In this document: piece by piece, positions 34,136 to 58,069 of the stretch
Position numbering within the stretch: position 1 is the stretch's first letter
How the letters are laid out: every line of letters begins with the position of its first letter
Origin: Strix aluco
Lineage: Eukaryota; Chordata; Aves; Strigiformes; Strigidae
Direction of reading: 5' to 3'
DNA: 64,000 nucleotides
NCBI RefSeq assembly: GCF_031877795.1
Contig: NC_133971.1
Location: 84,778,446 to 84,842,445, forward strand
Position numbers and translations under genes: made by a program
The notes under the pieces: model-generated
Seen by the model: the letters and a program-made list of their open reading frames with translations, nothing else
Database searches by the model: none
Told to the model about the DNA's origin: nothing

Positions 34136-37100
34136 TCAGGATCCCGGCTGGGGGCTGGGTCCACTCCGTAGACCTGCAGGAACCAAGAGGAGAGGGGGTC
34201 ATTTTCAACAGACTCCTTATCCATCCACTTACCCCAGGAGAGGCAACAACCCGACTATAGCTCCAAAATCCAGCTTCTCCAGTCTCCAAGGGGATGACAA
34301 CCTCGTTCCAGCCCTGGGGCCACCCTCTGCCCCTCCCAATGCCAGTCCTGGTACCCAGAGGGACCCACAGGGTCCCCCATCCCCTTTACGGAGCAGGACT
34401 TACATAGCAGGAAGCGCCACAGGTTCTGGGCAGATCCCCCTGAGAGCAGGTAAGCCCAGGCAGCAGCAGTGGCCATCAGCAGGTAGGAGGGTACCAGGCT
34501 GCCCACATACAGGGGGTTGCAAAACGTCTGGGGAGAGAGGTGGGAGAGGAGAGGGGTTAGCAGGCAGGAGAGGAGAGAGAGAGAATCACCGCCTTGATGA
34601 GTGGAGCAGGACAGGGGACACCAGCTCCAGGATTCAGTTTGTGAAGGGGCAGCTGCAAATCCCCAAAACCCAACTGCTTTGCCAGTGCCAAAGGCTGTTC
34701 CCCTCCCCTGGCACAGGGACCAGCACACACCACAGATATCCCCAAATGTAGGTCCTGGCGCAGAGCTCTGTCCCAGCTACTCACCGACCCCGAAACAGCA
34801 AGGTGCATGACAACGACTGCCGTGATCTCCCACCAGCGCCGATGCTCACAGCCATGGAAGAAGAGGATTCCCCAGAAGGTGTGAAGGAAAATCAGCACCA
34901 TGGTCATAAAAGCTGCAGGGAGCAGCAGAGGAGTGTCACCAGGGAACCACCCGCCCTGACCTGGCCTGCAGGCTTAAGGAGGGATGGAGAGGATCTGGGA
35001 AAGGGGAGTCAGGCACTGCTGGGCTGGACTGGGGGGTGCTGGGGCAGACCCTGAGTGTGGGACAGATAGGGGAGAGGAGCAGGGAGGGTCACAGGAGACA
35101 GATGGGTTTGGCACAGAGAGATGTGATAGGGGACTGTAAGGGGCTCCAATAGGTAGAGGGTGCAGAACGGAGGGGAAACTCCAACCCCTGAGGTCTGCTG
35201 CCTCTGTGGTGGGGCAGAGACATGGGCAAAGGGTGCCAGTCACTCACCTGAGGTCAGGAAGTAGAGCTGTGAGTCCCCATGGATCCCCACAGTGCCGGGC
35301 CCTAACGCGTCTGCCAGGAGGTTGATCATGGAGAAGGCGCCACTCATAAGCCCAAATCCCACACCAGCCACTGCCGGGAGAGGGACATTGTCAGGCCCTG
35401 AGCCTCCCAGGGCCACCCCAGGCACCTCCCAGCCAGCTTTGAAACCTCCCTTTCCCCCCAGCACTGTGCCCAGCCCTGCCTGGGCTTGCCCCTGGCCCCG
35501 CGGTCGGGGTGCTCTGCTCTGTGCAGCACTTACCATATGCCATTTGCTGGATGGAAATGGGGGAGCAGCCGTCCTCGCTGAGGGCCACCAGCCCCTCAAT
35601 GGCCTTCCTGTGGGGTGAGAGCATGCTGGAGCCCAGCACAGCCCGGCCACCTCCCAGGGCATGGTGCAGCACCAAGATGGAGCAGACGGGACCGGGGTCT
35701 CACTCTGCACCCTCCCGGTAACCGCCCACCATGGAGAGCTTCCGCGTGACCACCCTGAACCATCAGACAAACCACGCATGTGAAAACCACGCAAAGCCAC
35801 ATAGCAAGATTTTCCACAGAGGAATGTGAGTGCCAGCCAGCCCCGCAGAGCAGGGCTTGGGGGAGCGGGACAGCGGGTGCAAAGCAAGCAGCACCCCCGC
35901 ACGGAAAGCAGCCCCAGTGCAGGCGTGGGAGGTGCATGCTGGGAGGGTGTACCTGATCCTGGCATTTATACTCTTTAGAAGATGTTGAAAAAAAAAATGG
36001 AGGGGGTGCAGAGAAGAGCTCAAAAAGCTAGGAAAATTCTTTGGGGAGAGAAACTGGGAGAGGTGGGATTCATCATTTTTATCAGCTAGAGGTGTGGTGG
36101 GTGAGGAGGACGCCTGATGGCTCCTCAGCCCGGGGAGGACAGCAGCGCTTGCAAGTGGAGATCCGCAGGGCAACTGAAACGCAGTGGTGCTGAAACTCCA
36201 TGGAGCTCTGCTACCCTCTGCCTGCCTGCCTCTGGCAGTGCCCTGCCGCAGGGAGCGGTGCCAGCCAGTGTACACGGCCTTCCCCAAACCCTCGCCAGCA
36301 CCCAGCTGGCCAGGAAGGCTCAGGGATATGAGGGATGCCAAACCCAGCACCACCTCCCCTTGTCTGCCTGCCCAGCCCCAGCGCAGTGTCCATCCGTCCG
36401 TCTGTCCGAACACAGGACGGGGGGGTGCAGTGCGTGCTCGCTCTGGGCTGGTGGCGCCAGGGAGGCCGGAAGCTGCTGAGGCTGCGCTGAGACTTTGCCC
36501 TGGGCTGGCCAGGGCACTGAGCACAGGGCTGGTGGCGATCTGTCACCCCACAGAGCCCCAAAACCACCTTCAGGCTGTCCCTGCTCACACAAAACTGTCC
36601 CTAAGAAAGGAATGAGACTTGCCAGGAGGCGACGGCAGATCCCTATCCCTTCTCTGTCCCCCACGCAGCAAAGCAAGCATTTCCCGGTGCCTGGCATCCC
36701 CACGGCGTTCCCCTGAGCTGCAGGAGCACTGCTGGTTCTAGTCACCAGGGCAGAGAGGATGTGACAGGTCCTGCAGCAGCCTAAACCCACAGCCTACCTG
36801 TCCCAAATTCAGGGAGATGCTACCAGCCACCTCAGCCCTAAGTCCTCCAGACCTTAGGGCTGCTCTGCTCCACCACCTGAGACCCACCCGAGGTCAACAT
36901 ACCAACACAGGTACCACCCGCGGCTCCCAACGAGGACTGAGGCGGCTTGGTGCCACACTTGGCAAACCCCCCAGCCCAGGAGCTCCCAGCCAAAATCTGG
37001 CACCCACCACGGCCAGGAGGACGGGCAGTGCTGGAGCAGGGTGGGAGATGCCCTTTACCTGAGGAGCTTGTAGTAGAGGAAGCGGAAGGCCTCCTGCAGC

Positions 37101-38454
37101 AGCACAGAGAACATCACCCCAAATATCAAGAGCCCCTTCTGCAACGGCTCATCCCGGGGGTCGCTGGCTTTAACCGCGATAAACCAGATGAGGGAGGAGA
37201 GCAGCAGGGACACCAGCCAGAAGAAAGCCCTGCAAGAGAGAGAGCGCCTGCTGGCACCAGTGCTGTGCTGGGACCAGTGCCGTGCCAGTGCCGGTGCCAA
37301 GCCCAGGCCCATCGGCACTACGCCTGCACCCCTCTGTGTTGGTACCGGCACTGGCAGCTGTGCCCCGCTCTCCTACTGGTACCAGTCTGGGCAGGTGGTG
37401 CCTGCACCAGTACTACTGCTGCGCCTGCACTCCTCCTCTGCTGGTAACCAGAACTGGCACCAGTGTCCGCATTGTGCCTACACCAGTACCAGGCTCATAC
37501 CCACACCAGTACCAGTACTATACCTGACTGATCCCACAGTAGTACTGGTACCAGTGCCCCTGCTGCACACATGCACCAGTAACACCACCAATCCTGCAAT
37601 GAGTGTCCCCGATGTACCCACAACAGCACTGGTACTGATCGCCCAGTTCTGCCTCCACCAGTATAAGTAATGTCACTGTCACACCCATACTGTCCTGTCC
37701 ATACTGGTACTAGCCCCTCTGTCATGTCCATACTGGTACCAGCACTAGTAGCAGCACCCCCATCACATCATACTAGTACCAGTAGCCTATTAAGCCCATA
37801 CCAGTACTGGCACTGGTACCAGTGCCGCCATCACATCCCTACTGGTACCAGTGCCGGCACTGGTACCAGCGTCCCATCACATCCCTACTGGTACCAGTAC
37901 TGGCACTGGTACCAGCGTCCTGTCATGCCCACACTGGTATCAACAGCAGCACTGGTACCAGCATCCCCATCGCACCCATACTGGTACCAGTGCCTGCACT
38001 CGTACCAGCGCCCCCATCAGACCCATACCGGTACCAGCACCCCCGCCGTACCCACACCGGTACCACTACCGGCACCGGTACCAGCGCCCCCGTCAGACCC
38101 ACAGTGGTACTAGTACCCCCGTCGCGCACATACTGGCACCAGTACCAGCACTGGCACCAGCACTCCTGTCACACCCATACCGGTACCAGTACCGGCACTG
38201 GCACCGGCACCCCCTCAGACCCATAGTGGTACCAGTACCGCCGTCGCGCCCATACTGGTACCAGTGCCGGTGCCCCCATTACAACCACACCAGTACCCAC
38301 AGTGGCACCAGTGCCCCTCCCGGTGCCGGTGCGGGACTGACCCGGCGATGAGGATGATGATGCGGAGGGGGTCGCGAGCGATGGTGAAGAGGAAGAGGCC
38401 GAGCGCCGGACCGAAGGCGATGAAGGTGCACCCGAAGAAGACGGCGAGCGTCAT
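34136..38454 (-). CDS. APH1 family gamma-secretase subunit, candidate third APH1 paralogue
   Basis: Seven minus-strand coding exons: 38342-38454, 37059-37229, 35534-35607, 35248-35370, 34785-34912, 34404-34527, 34136-34173. They give 256 aa with consensus splice sites and unbroken frame. APH1 is the seven-helix scaffold that assembles with nicastrin, presenilin and PEN2 into gamma-secretase. The family start MTLAVFFGCTFIAFGPAL is present. The helix-4 GxxxG residues Gly122, Gly126 and Gly130 and the essential His171 and His197 fall at the same numbers as in human APH1A. GPGTVGIHGDS is also conserved. Similarity is mixed: the N-terminus and SAFMT resemble APH1B, the SEDGCSPISIQQMAY loop resembles APH1A. 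Seven coding exons match APH1A. The C-terminus (CLRSGPSPQPGS) is unlike both and depends on the GTAAGT donor after 34404. Mammals have no APH1 between CA9 and TPM2. It could be a third ohnologue or a relocated APH1A. Confidence 0.93.
37250..38335. repeat. GGTACC-rich minisatellite filling APH1 intron 1
   Basis: Units built around the palindrome CTGGTACCAG or CCGGTACCAG alternate with CATCACATCCCTA- or CACCCATA-like spacers. At least fifteen GGTACC cores are seen between about 37340 and 38310, densest from 37730. Adjacent units often place two palindromes about 20 bp apart (for example 37840-37910), which would allow hairpins. The array ends only a few bases before exon 1. Long open frames across it encode low-complexity His-Trp-Tyr-Gln-Thr repeats and are artefacts. 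Confidence 0.92.
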
Positions 38455-38620
38455 GGCGGCGGGACCGGGGACGGGACCCGGAGGCTCGGACCGGCCCGGA
38501 CCGGCCCCGCGGCCCCTTTCCCCTCCCCTGCCCTTCCGGGGCCGCCTGACGTCACACGCCGCCTGCGCGCGCCGCCGCCGCCGGAAGCGACGGGTGGGGG
38601 CGTGGCCTGAGCCGGGATGG
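38455..38620 (-). promoter_or_regulatory. CpG-rich promoter region of the APH1 gene
   Basis: Sequence upstream of the APH1 start codon (rising coordinates) is very GC- and CpG-rich. It includes the palindromic core TGACGTCA at 38547-38554, a perfect CRE-type site, and alternating CGCGCGCC near 38565. No TATA box is seen. This fits a housekeeping CpG-island promoter, as expected for a ubiquitous gamma-secretase subunit. Confidence 0.6.
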
Positions 38621-38624
38621 GGCG

Positions 38625-39170
38625 GGCTAAGGGTGTCGGGCGGGGCTGTGGGCGGGGCTAGGGGCTGCCATGGCGGGGCTAGGGGCTGTCAGTCATGGTA
38701 GGACTAGGGGCTGTCAGTCATGGCAGGACTAGGGGCTGTGGGCGGGGCTAGGTGCTGTCAGTCATGGCGGGGCTAGGGGCTGTCGGTCATGGCAGGGCTA
38801 GGGGCTGTCATGGCGGGGCACGGCGTGCGGCGGGGGCTTGGGTCTGTCACGGTGCGGGGTGAGGCACACGGCCTGCGCTGAGGGGACACGGCCTGAACCC
38901 CGGCGCTCGGGCCTGTCACGGGGTGGTCCCTGGGCCTGTCATGAAGGGGCATGGCCTGCGCTGGGGGGCTCAGGCCTGTCACAGGGGACAAGGGCTGCAC
39001 TGGGGGGTCTCTCAGGGGGCAGGGCCTGGTCTGTGACTGGGGGTACAGCCAGCACTGGGGGGACATGGCCAGAGCCTGCGTGGGATGGGACCCAGTCCTG
39101 TCATGGAGGGACACGGCCTGTACCATGGGGACACGGCGAGCACCCAGGGGAGCTTGGTCCTGTCACCAGT
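38625..39170. repeat. GGGGCTAGGGGCTGT tandem repeats upstream of APH1
   Basis: From about 38625 to 38815 GGGGCTAGGGGCTGTCAGTCATGGC-type units of roughly 25-33 bp recur about seven times. Beyond that, to about 39170, the pattern decays into GGGGACACGGCCTG- and GGCCTGTCA-containing units. It starts next to the APH1 CpG-rich promoter. Confidence 0.8.
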
Positions 39171-39179
39171 GCCCTCACA

Positions 39180-41820
39180 GGGGCCCCCCCAGTGAGGGGG
39201 GCCCTGTGCTGCCCCCAGGATGCGGGCCAGCCAAGAGTGTTGGTGGTTAGGCGAGGTGTGCTGTCTGTCCTCAAGGGTCCCTAGCTGCCTGTCACCCACC
39301 ATAGGCCTTCCTCGCTGCAGGGGGGCTCTGGTGCTGCTCTCAGACCCCCTGCAGGTCTCCTGCACTGCCTGCTCCTCACTGACAGCTCAGGCAGCACAGC
39401 CCCCATGCGGGGTGCAGTAGCAAGCACTGCATGCAGGGTACGTAACCCGTACAGAAATGAGACAGCACTGTGTTGTTACAGCCGTCCATGTTTTCCTCTG
39501 GCTGCCTTGTCCTCTGCTGGGATCAACAAATCAGTAATATCGATCTGGAGACTGTGAGCTTTATGCAGCACTTGGCTTTAGGCAGGCTGACCTGTTCTGA
39601 AATCACCCAGAGCCCTGCAAAACCCACACAGCTCTGCAACATGGCTTGTCCTGCCCTCACCCAAACGTCTCGATCTGTAAATAGAGGGACTGGGGAATGT
39701 GGGACTAGGGGGTGGTGGTGGTCTGTGTCTGCTCTGCATGGCTCAACATGCTTCATCAAAATGTCTCTGCAACTCTATTCGTGTGGTCCTTCCCCTCCAG
39801 CGTGTAGTTCAAGGGTATTGAACAGGAGGCATTCAGAGATGAGATGAGGCACCAGAGTGATGAGAAAACTGGAGAAGAGAATGGAGGTGAGAGGCTGCTA
39901 GAGGTTAATGTGGTGATTTATCAATGGGGTGGCAGCCCACAACGGGGCTGAAAGCACTTTGGGGAGATCTTTGGTCTGTCAGGTCAAGATAAACAAATAC
40001 AAAGGTTGAAATTCAATGGGAGAGTGCAGGGGCAGGGATAGATGGAACTGGGCACTGTGGTCCTCAGCGTGAGTCTGAGTGACACATGTGGGGACATGTG
40101 CCTCCATGTCGAGCTCTCCTGCCTGCAGCTCCACAGTGCCCTGGCCTCCCAGAGCTTCCCCCAGCCTGTGTCATTCTCCAGGGCCACAGTGGGAGGGAGA
40201 TGGGTGGGAGGATGGAGAAAACACAAAGCTTTGATGAAACATGAAAAACAGTCTTTGGGGCAGAGCATCACTCAGGAACAGCAGCCAGGATCTCACTGCC
40301 AAACCGCAGAAAGTTCAAAGTGAAAAAAAGGGCCTTGCAGCAGGATGTAAACAGTTAAGTTAAATGTACTGGTCCAAACTAGGAGGCAGCAGCAGCTAAT
40401 GGGGAAAAACGGTGTGAAAGGGCTCTTTGTCCCAGCAGGAAGGCAGAGGGGCTGGGCACTGGGGACTCGCCCTGATAGGAACGCAGGGCAGGCTTGTTTG
40501 CAGTGCAGGGTGCAGGCTCCTGCAAAAGAGGTGGTTTTACACTCTTGTTCCTTTCGTAGCCAGACAAGCCCCTGCCTGGAAGGTGCTTTAACCAAACAAC
40601 AGAGTGGCTCAGCTGATGTTTTGCAGAAAAGCAAGGCGGACCCAAGGAGGAGCTCCAACCCTTGCACAGGGCCAGCTCGGCGGGCCTGGACAGCCGTGCC
40701 TGTCCTTCCCTCCAGCACGTCCAGGGCAGGAGGCTGCAGCTCACAGTGGGTCTCACACCCTGGGAGAACAACCAGAAAATGAACATCCCATGCAAGTGCA
40801 GCCCTTTTCCCTGTAGGAGAAGATCTCGGAGTGACAAACCAAAGGTGTTGGGCCAGGGCGAAGGCAGGAGACCGGCAGCACCTGAGCAGGAAAGAGATGC
40901 AATCTCACCACTCTCCTTTCCTGAGGTGAGAGTCGCAGCAAACAGAGGAAAGCAGATAACGAAAGCTATCCCTGCTGGCCACTCGATGGGGCAATGGCCC
41001 GGCTCGGCAAGGGGTCAGCATGAATTATGTTTCCTGGCAGCATGAGGCTGTGCTTTTAAAGGGATATCCGCCGGGTAGCATGGGACAACAGGCCTCAGCG
41101 CACATCATGGAGGGGCCCGAACCAGGGGGCAGGACTAGATCATGACTTTGGGCATCCCCAGGAAATCCAGCCCGTTTTGGTGACAGCGATGAGACACATC
41201 CTGCTGCTCCGCTCTTTGTGTTGGAGAAAATACAGCAAGCCAGGATGAAACTTCCTGAACACTTTAGGAAGTGGTTGCCTACTGCATTAATATTTGCTAG
41301 TTTATACAGCTGTCCCTCGGGCAGGTGTTCAGCAACTGATAATAGAAAATGCAACTAGTACACAGGATAAGACCTGGAGAAGACTCTGATAACTAATAAT
41401 GAGTGCATGCGTGGTCACATGCTTGTAAGCATCTTCAGATGGTGTCACAAACCATGAAGAGATCAAAGACCTTGTGGCTTTCCCAGGTGCCAGGCAGGTA
41501 ACATGCTGGCTGTGGAAGGGGACACACCAGTGACATATGTCTATCACTGTGCACTTGAAGAGGATGGTGAGTTTGGACTGAGCTCGAGACATGGAGGTTT
41601 CCTGTGCATCACAAGGAAGCGATAGGGACAAGGGAATTCAGCCCAAACCGTGTGCATTATTGCTCCCAGCCCCCCACAGCCACAGAGGACATCCTTACAC
41701 CGGCCATACCCACCCTGGACCCAAGCCCTGGAAGAACCTCCTTGCACGGACTGGGAAGGGAAACCCCCACCACATCTCCCAGTGCCTGTGCCCGCCCACA
41801 AGGACCAAGCGCACCCGTCC
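39180..41820. other. Intergenic DNA between APH1 and TPM2, no supported gene
   Basis: No exon chain or known repeat could be identified. Composition becomes ordinary after about 39420. The region separates the 5' end of APH1 from the 3' end of TPM2. Confidence 0.5.
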
Positions 41821-41835
41821 ATCTTGTCAAACTGC

Positions 41836-41841
41836 TTTAAT
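41836..41841 (-). terminator. TPM2: Poly(A) signal for TPM2 transcripts ending in exon 9d
   Basis: ATTAAA on the minus strand (TTTAAT on plus) lies about 200 bp after the exon 9d stop codon (42043-42045). It is the best candidate for the distal TPM2 cleavage site. Confidence 0.55.
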
Positions 41842-42042
41842 ATTTGGACATGAAGACAGGACAGAGCCAGTCAGGCTGTGCACAGACAAGATGTCCCTGA
41901 GCCACAGTGTAGGGCTGCAGGGTTTCCCTTCTCAATGGATGTGTGGATTTGGCCAAGATGCAGTTCAGCTGATGATGTCCTGAGCATGCCAGTGGGGTGC
42001 ACGTGGAGGGTAGGGAAGAGGGATGGGGCTCCCCAGTGCAGC

Positions 42043-42125
42043 TCAGAGGTTGTTCAGCTCCAACAAGGTCTGGTCCAAGACCTGGTGGATGCCCACGTTC
42101 TCCTCTTTGGCACTGGCCAGACTCT
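42043..42125 (-). other. TPM2: TPM2 alternative last exon 9d (smooth/non-muscle)
   Basis: After a CACAG acceptor the exon continues the exon 8 phase as ESLASAKEENVGIHQVLDQT and ends in LLELNNL plus stop. It matches the smooth-muscle and cytoplasmic C-terminus of vertebrate TPM2 almost residue for residue. It is the most distal of the three alternative ends. Confidence 0.93.
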
Positions 42126-43278
42126 CTGTGAATACAAGGGATGCCCAGCCACACACAGACACAGCCCAAGCATACCCAGGTGCAGCCGGACCCACACACA
42201 CCACACCAAGCACAGACACACACACAGATGGACGTTTCAGTATGGCAACAGCCTCCAGCCAAGCAGGGTGACCCTGCGGAGCAGAGTCCACGCAAGCACC
42301 CCTGTCACTGGCAGGAATGAGCCCAGCTGCTCTGGGACCTGCCGGGACAGCCAGGCTGGTCACTGGGGGCAGGCAGTCCCCGCTTTTCAGCATTCCACCC
42401 TCCCATGGTGCCCCATTGCCCATGGCTGGGCCCTCCACAGCACAGGTACTGGTGGTGGGTACCATTCCTTGGCCAGCCACCAGCACATCCTGCTCTGGGG
42501 CATCATCACTGGCTGTGGGCACGTGCACAAACCCTCGGCCAGCAAAAGAGGAGAGCCAGTGCCTGCTGCATGACCCAGCAGTGCTCCATGAAGAAAAGGA
42601 GTGAGACAGCAGCCCAGGAGGGCAGGCAAGGAGGACAGCAGAGAGAGAAGGAGCAGATCTAACACGGCTGCAGGGATGGGCTCTGCCAGGCAGCCTCCTC
42701 TGGTGTCCGCTTCCAAATGGCACCCTCATTCCCTCTAGAGACGAGGATGGGATGAGAGCCCTGCCTACCCAGCCCCATCTTCCAGCACTCCCTCCTGGGC
42801 TCTTCCCTGTTCCCTGCCTCAAATTTGGGGCAGCAGGTGCTGCTGGGTCCCCAGCTCATATCCCAGCCCTCCCAGCACCCTGCAGGGACCCCGCTCTGAG
42901 AGGATCCTCCCTGCGCAGTTTGGGGTGACCAGAACAAGGAGGAAGAGGCTGGCCACCGACTGGGACAAGGGGAGGAAGGCAGCAATCCAAACCACTGCAT
43001 CCCTCCCCGGCAGGGCCAGGCTCATGCCGCGGGACAGCAATCACTGCGTGGGCATCCCAGGACATCACAAAACCCCTCATTCCTCTCCCAAGAAAAACCG
43101 ATCAGCTCCAGAGGGGCTCCTTGTGCCCCCCAAGCAGGGCGGTTGCCCCCAGGGGGATAAACCAAGGCTCCACACCTTGCCTAGTCCTGGCAGGGACCAG
43201 GTAGGGGCTCCCAGCCCTGAGCCAGCCTGGCCAAAATGGAGCAGGGTGGCTGGGCTGGGACCAGGAGCTCTGGGCAGC

Positions 43279-43358
43279 TCAGTTGTTAAGTTCGGTAAGG
43301 ATGACCCGCAGCTCGTTAGTGAGAACGCGGTTTTTCTCGGCCTCCTGCCGGGAACGCT
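43279..43358 (-). other. TPM2: TPM2 candidate alternative last exon 9c
   Basis: After the acceptor TTTTCTCTAG an 80-bp stretch continues the exon 8 phase and encodes ERSRQEAEKNRVLTNELRV, then ILTELNN and a stop. This follows the brain-type exon 9c pattern of TPM1 and TPM3 (E-R....LERNRLLxNELKxTL). It lies exactly where 9c should, between 9a and 9d. Human TPM2 is generally described with only 9a and 9d. No clear poly(A) signal was found after it, so it may use a distal site or be little used. Confidence 0.75.
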
Positions 43359-44054
43359 CTAGAGAAAACAGAGACGTCAGCACAGCAGAGAGAAGAGAGA
43401 GAAAGGCGAGTTAGTGAAAAGAGACAGCATTCCCCAAAGCCCTCACTGGAAATCCCGCAGCTGCCCAGCCAGCAGCGGGGACAAGTTGGACTGGCAGGAG
43501 GAGGCAGCCGGTCCCGGGGCACGGATGGGGCTGAGGGTCCATCAGTTTGGGAGCTGGGTTCTGAGGCAGGGTAGGATGCTGAGGAAGGAGGAGGAGGAGG
43601 AATCAGGGACCCATTTAGGGATCGCTGCTGAAGGGTAGAGTCAGCCCCTTCATCGAGGGAGTGTGATGCAGGAGAGCTGTCAGGGCTGAGGTCACTGCTT
43701 GCAGGCAGTGTCTGGGAGTGGGGATGAGGAATGAATGGGACCAGGTCTAACCCTGCTATTTCAGGCCAAAAGAGTCATGGAGAAGATGGCACAAGATGAG
43801 GAAAGCTGTGTACGAGAGCCAGGGGGTGGTGGGGGTCATCCCCCAGGCCGAGGCACAAAGGGCCCCGTCCTGCTCAGCCTGGCAGTGTGGGAGCCACTCG
43901 GGGCCCAGCCACGGCCACCTGGGGGGTCCCATGGCTGCCAGCTGCCTGCAGCCACCTCCTACCACCCCGCTGCCAGCACCCGTGTGAGACAGGCAGGAGA
44001 TGAGGGACAGAGTGGCGTGAAGAAAACGAAAGAGAAACCAAGGAAAGAAAATGC

Positions 44055-44060
44055 TTTATT
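44055..44060 (-). terminator. TPM2: Poly(A) signal for TPM2 transcripts ending in exon 9a
   Basis: AATAAA on the minus strand (TTTATT on plus) lies about 0.7 kb after the exon 9a stop codon. It would end the striated-muscle transcript near 44040. Confidence 0.7.
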
Positions 44061-44752
44061 GAGACCAACTCAGTAACCCAGAGGGACAGAACATAAAAGA
44101 AAAGTCATGAAATGCAAACTGAAGAGCGATGTGCAGAGGACAGGAAGGAGGCAGGGGTAAGGGAGGAGCCAGGGGTCTTGGGGCTGCCTGCCTGCCTGGG
44201 AAAGGGCTGCCTGCACAGCCAGACCCGATGTTCTATCCCCTGGGTCTGAGCTTTGGCAGTGGAGGTGCTGCTTCCCCTGTGCGGGTTGTCCCCCACCCTG
44301 GGCCCCACAAGCAGCACGGGGGAGCTTTGCCCGGGGGATGTGGGGAGCAGGTGGGCCCAGAACTGCAGCATCCCCGGTGCTTCTGCTGCTGGGGAGCCAA
44401 GGAGGGGGCTGCTGGAGGGAAGGGCTCCTGGGCACAGCCGTGTTCCCCACTGGGCAATGCTGGGGCACGGACCTGCAACCACACAGGCACTGTCCGCCCC
44501 GCATGTGGGGTTTCCCTGCCCTGCCAAACACCCCTAAGCACCTACACCTTGTCTCCCCACAAAGAGGGGTATTGCGGGAACACCCCAGGCCAGCTCCTGT
44601 CCCATAGGAGCTGACGGACAGGCACAGGCTAGGAAGGTCAGAGGTGGACAGAGCGGGCAGGGAGAGCAATAGGACGGGCGGGCAGGCAAGTGGCCGAGCT
44701 GGGGAAGGGAGAAGCAGGTGGGGGGGTGCAGTGCTGGTGCCCTGCGAGGGGC

Positions 44753-57877
<13,125 letters not shown>

Positions 57878-57944
57878 CTAAGAGCCGGGGAGGGGCCGCG
57901 CCGGGCGGGGGCCGCCCCGGCAACTCCCCCGCCGCCCGCCAGCA

Positions 57945-57954
57945 CCTTTTAGGG
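57945..57954 (-). promoter_or_regulatory. TPM2: TATA-like / CArG-like element of the TPM2 exon 1a promoter
   Basis: CCCTAAAAGG on the minus strand lies about 175 bp before the exon 1a ATG in very GC-rich DNA. It could serve as a TATA-like element (TAAAAGG). It also differs by one base from the SRF consensus. It is the only AT-containing core-promoter candidate between the start codon and about 58050. Confidence 0.4.
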
Positions 57955-58069
57955 ACAGGCTCGCCACCGGCCGCCGCACCGAGCGGGGCGGGGGGGGGCT
58001 GGAGGGGCGGCACCCCCGCGGGCACCACCGCAGCCCCGGCGCCGGGCACCCACGGGGGCACCGAGCGAG

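Noticed and set aside
37282-38351. Plus-strand open frames encoding His-Trp-Tyr-Gln-Thr-Gly repeats
   Set aside because: They are translations of the GGTACC minisatellite in APH1 intron 1; all registers give similar low-complexity peptides.
34136-38454. Calling the APH1 gene simply APH1A or APH1B
   Set aside because: The loop favours APH1A, the N-terminus and helix 5 start favour APH1B, and the location fits neither, so the symbol is left empty.
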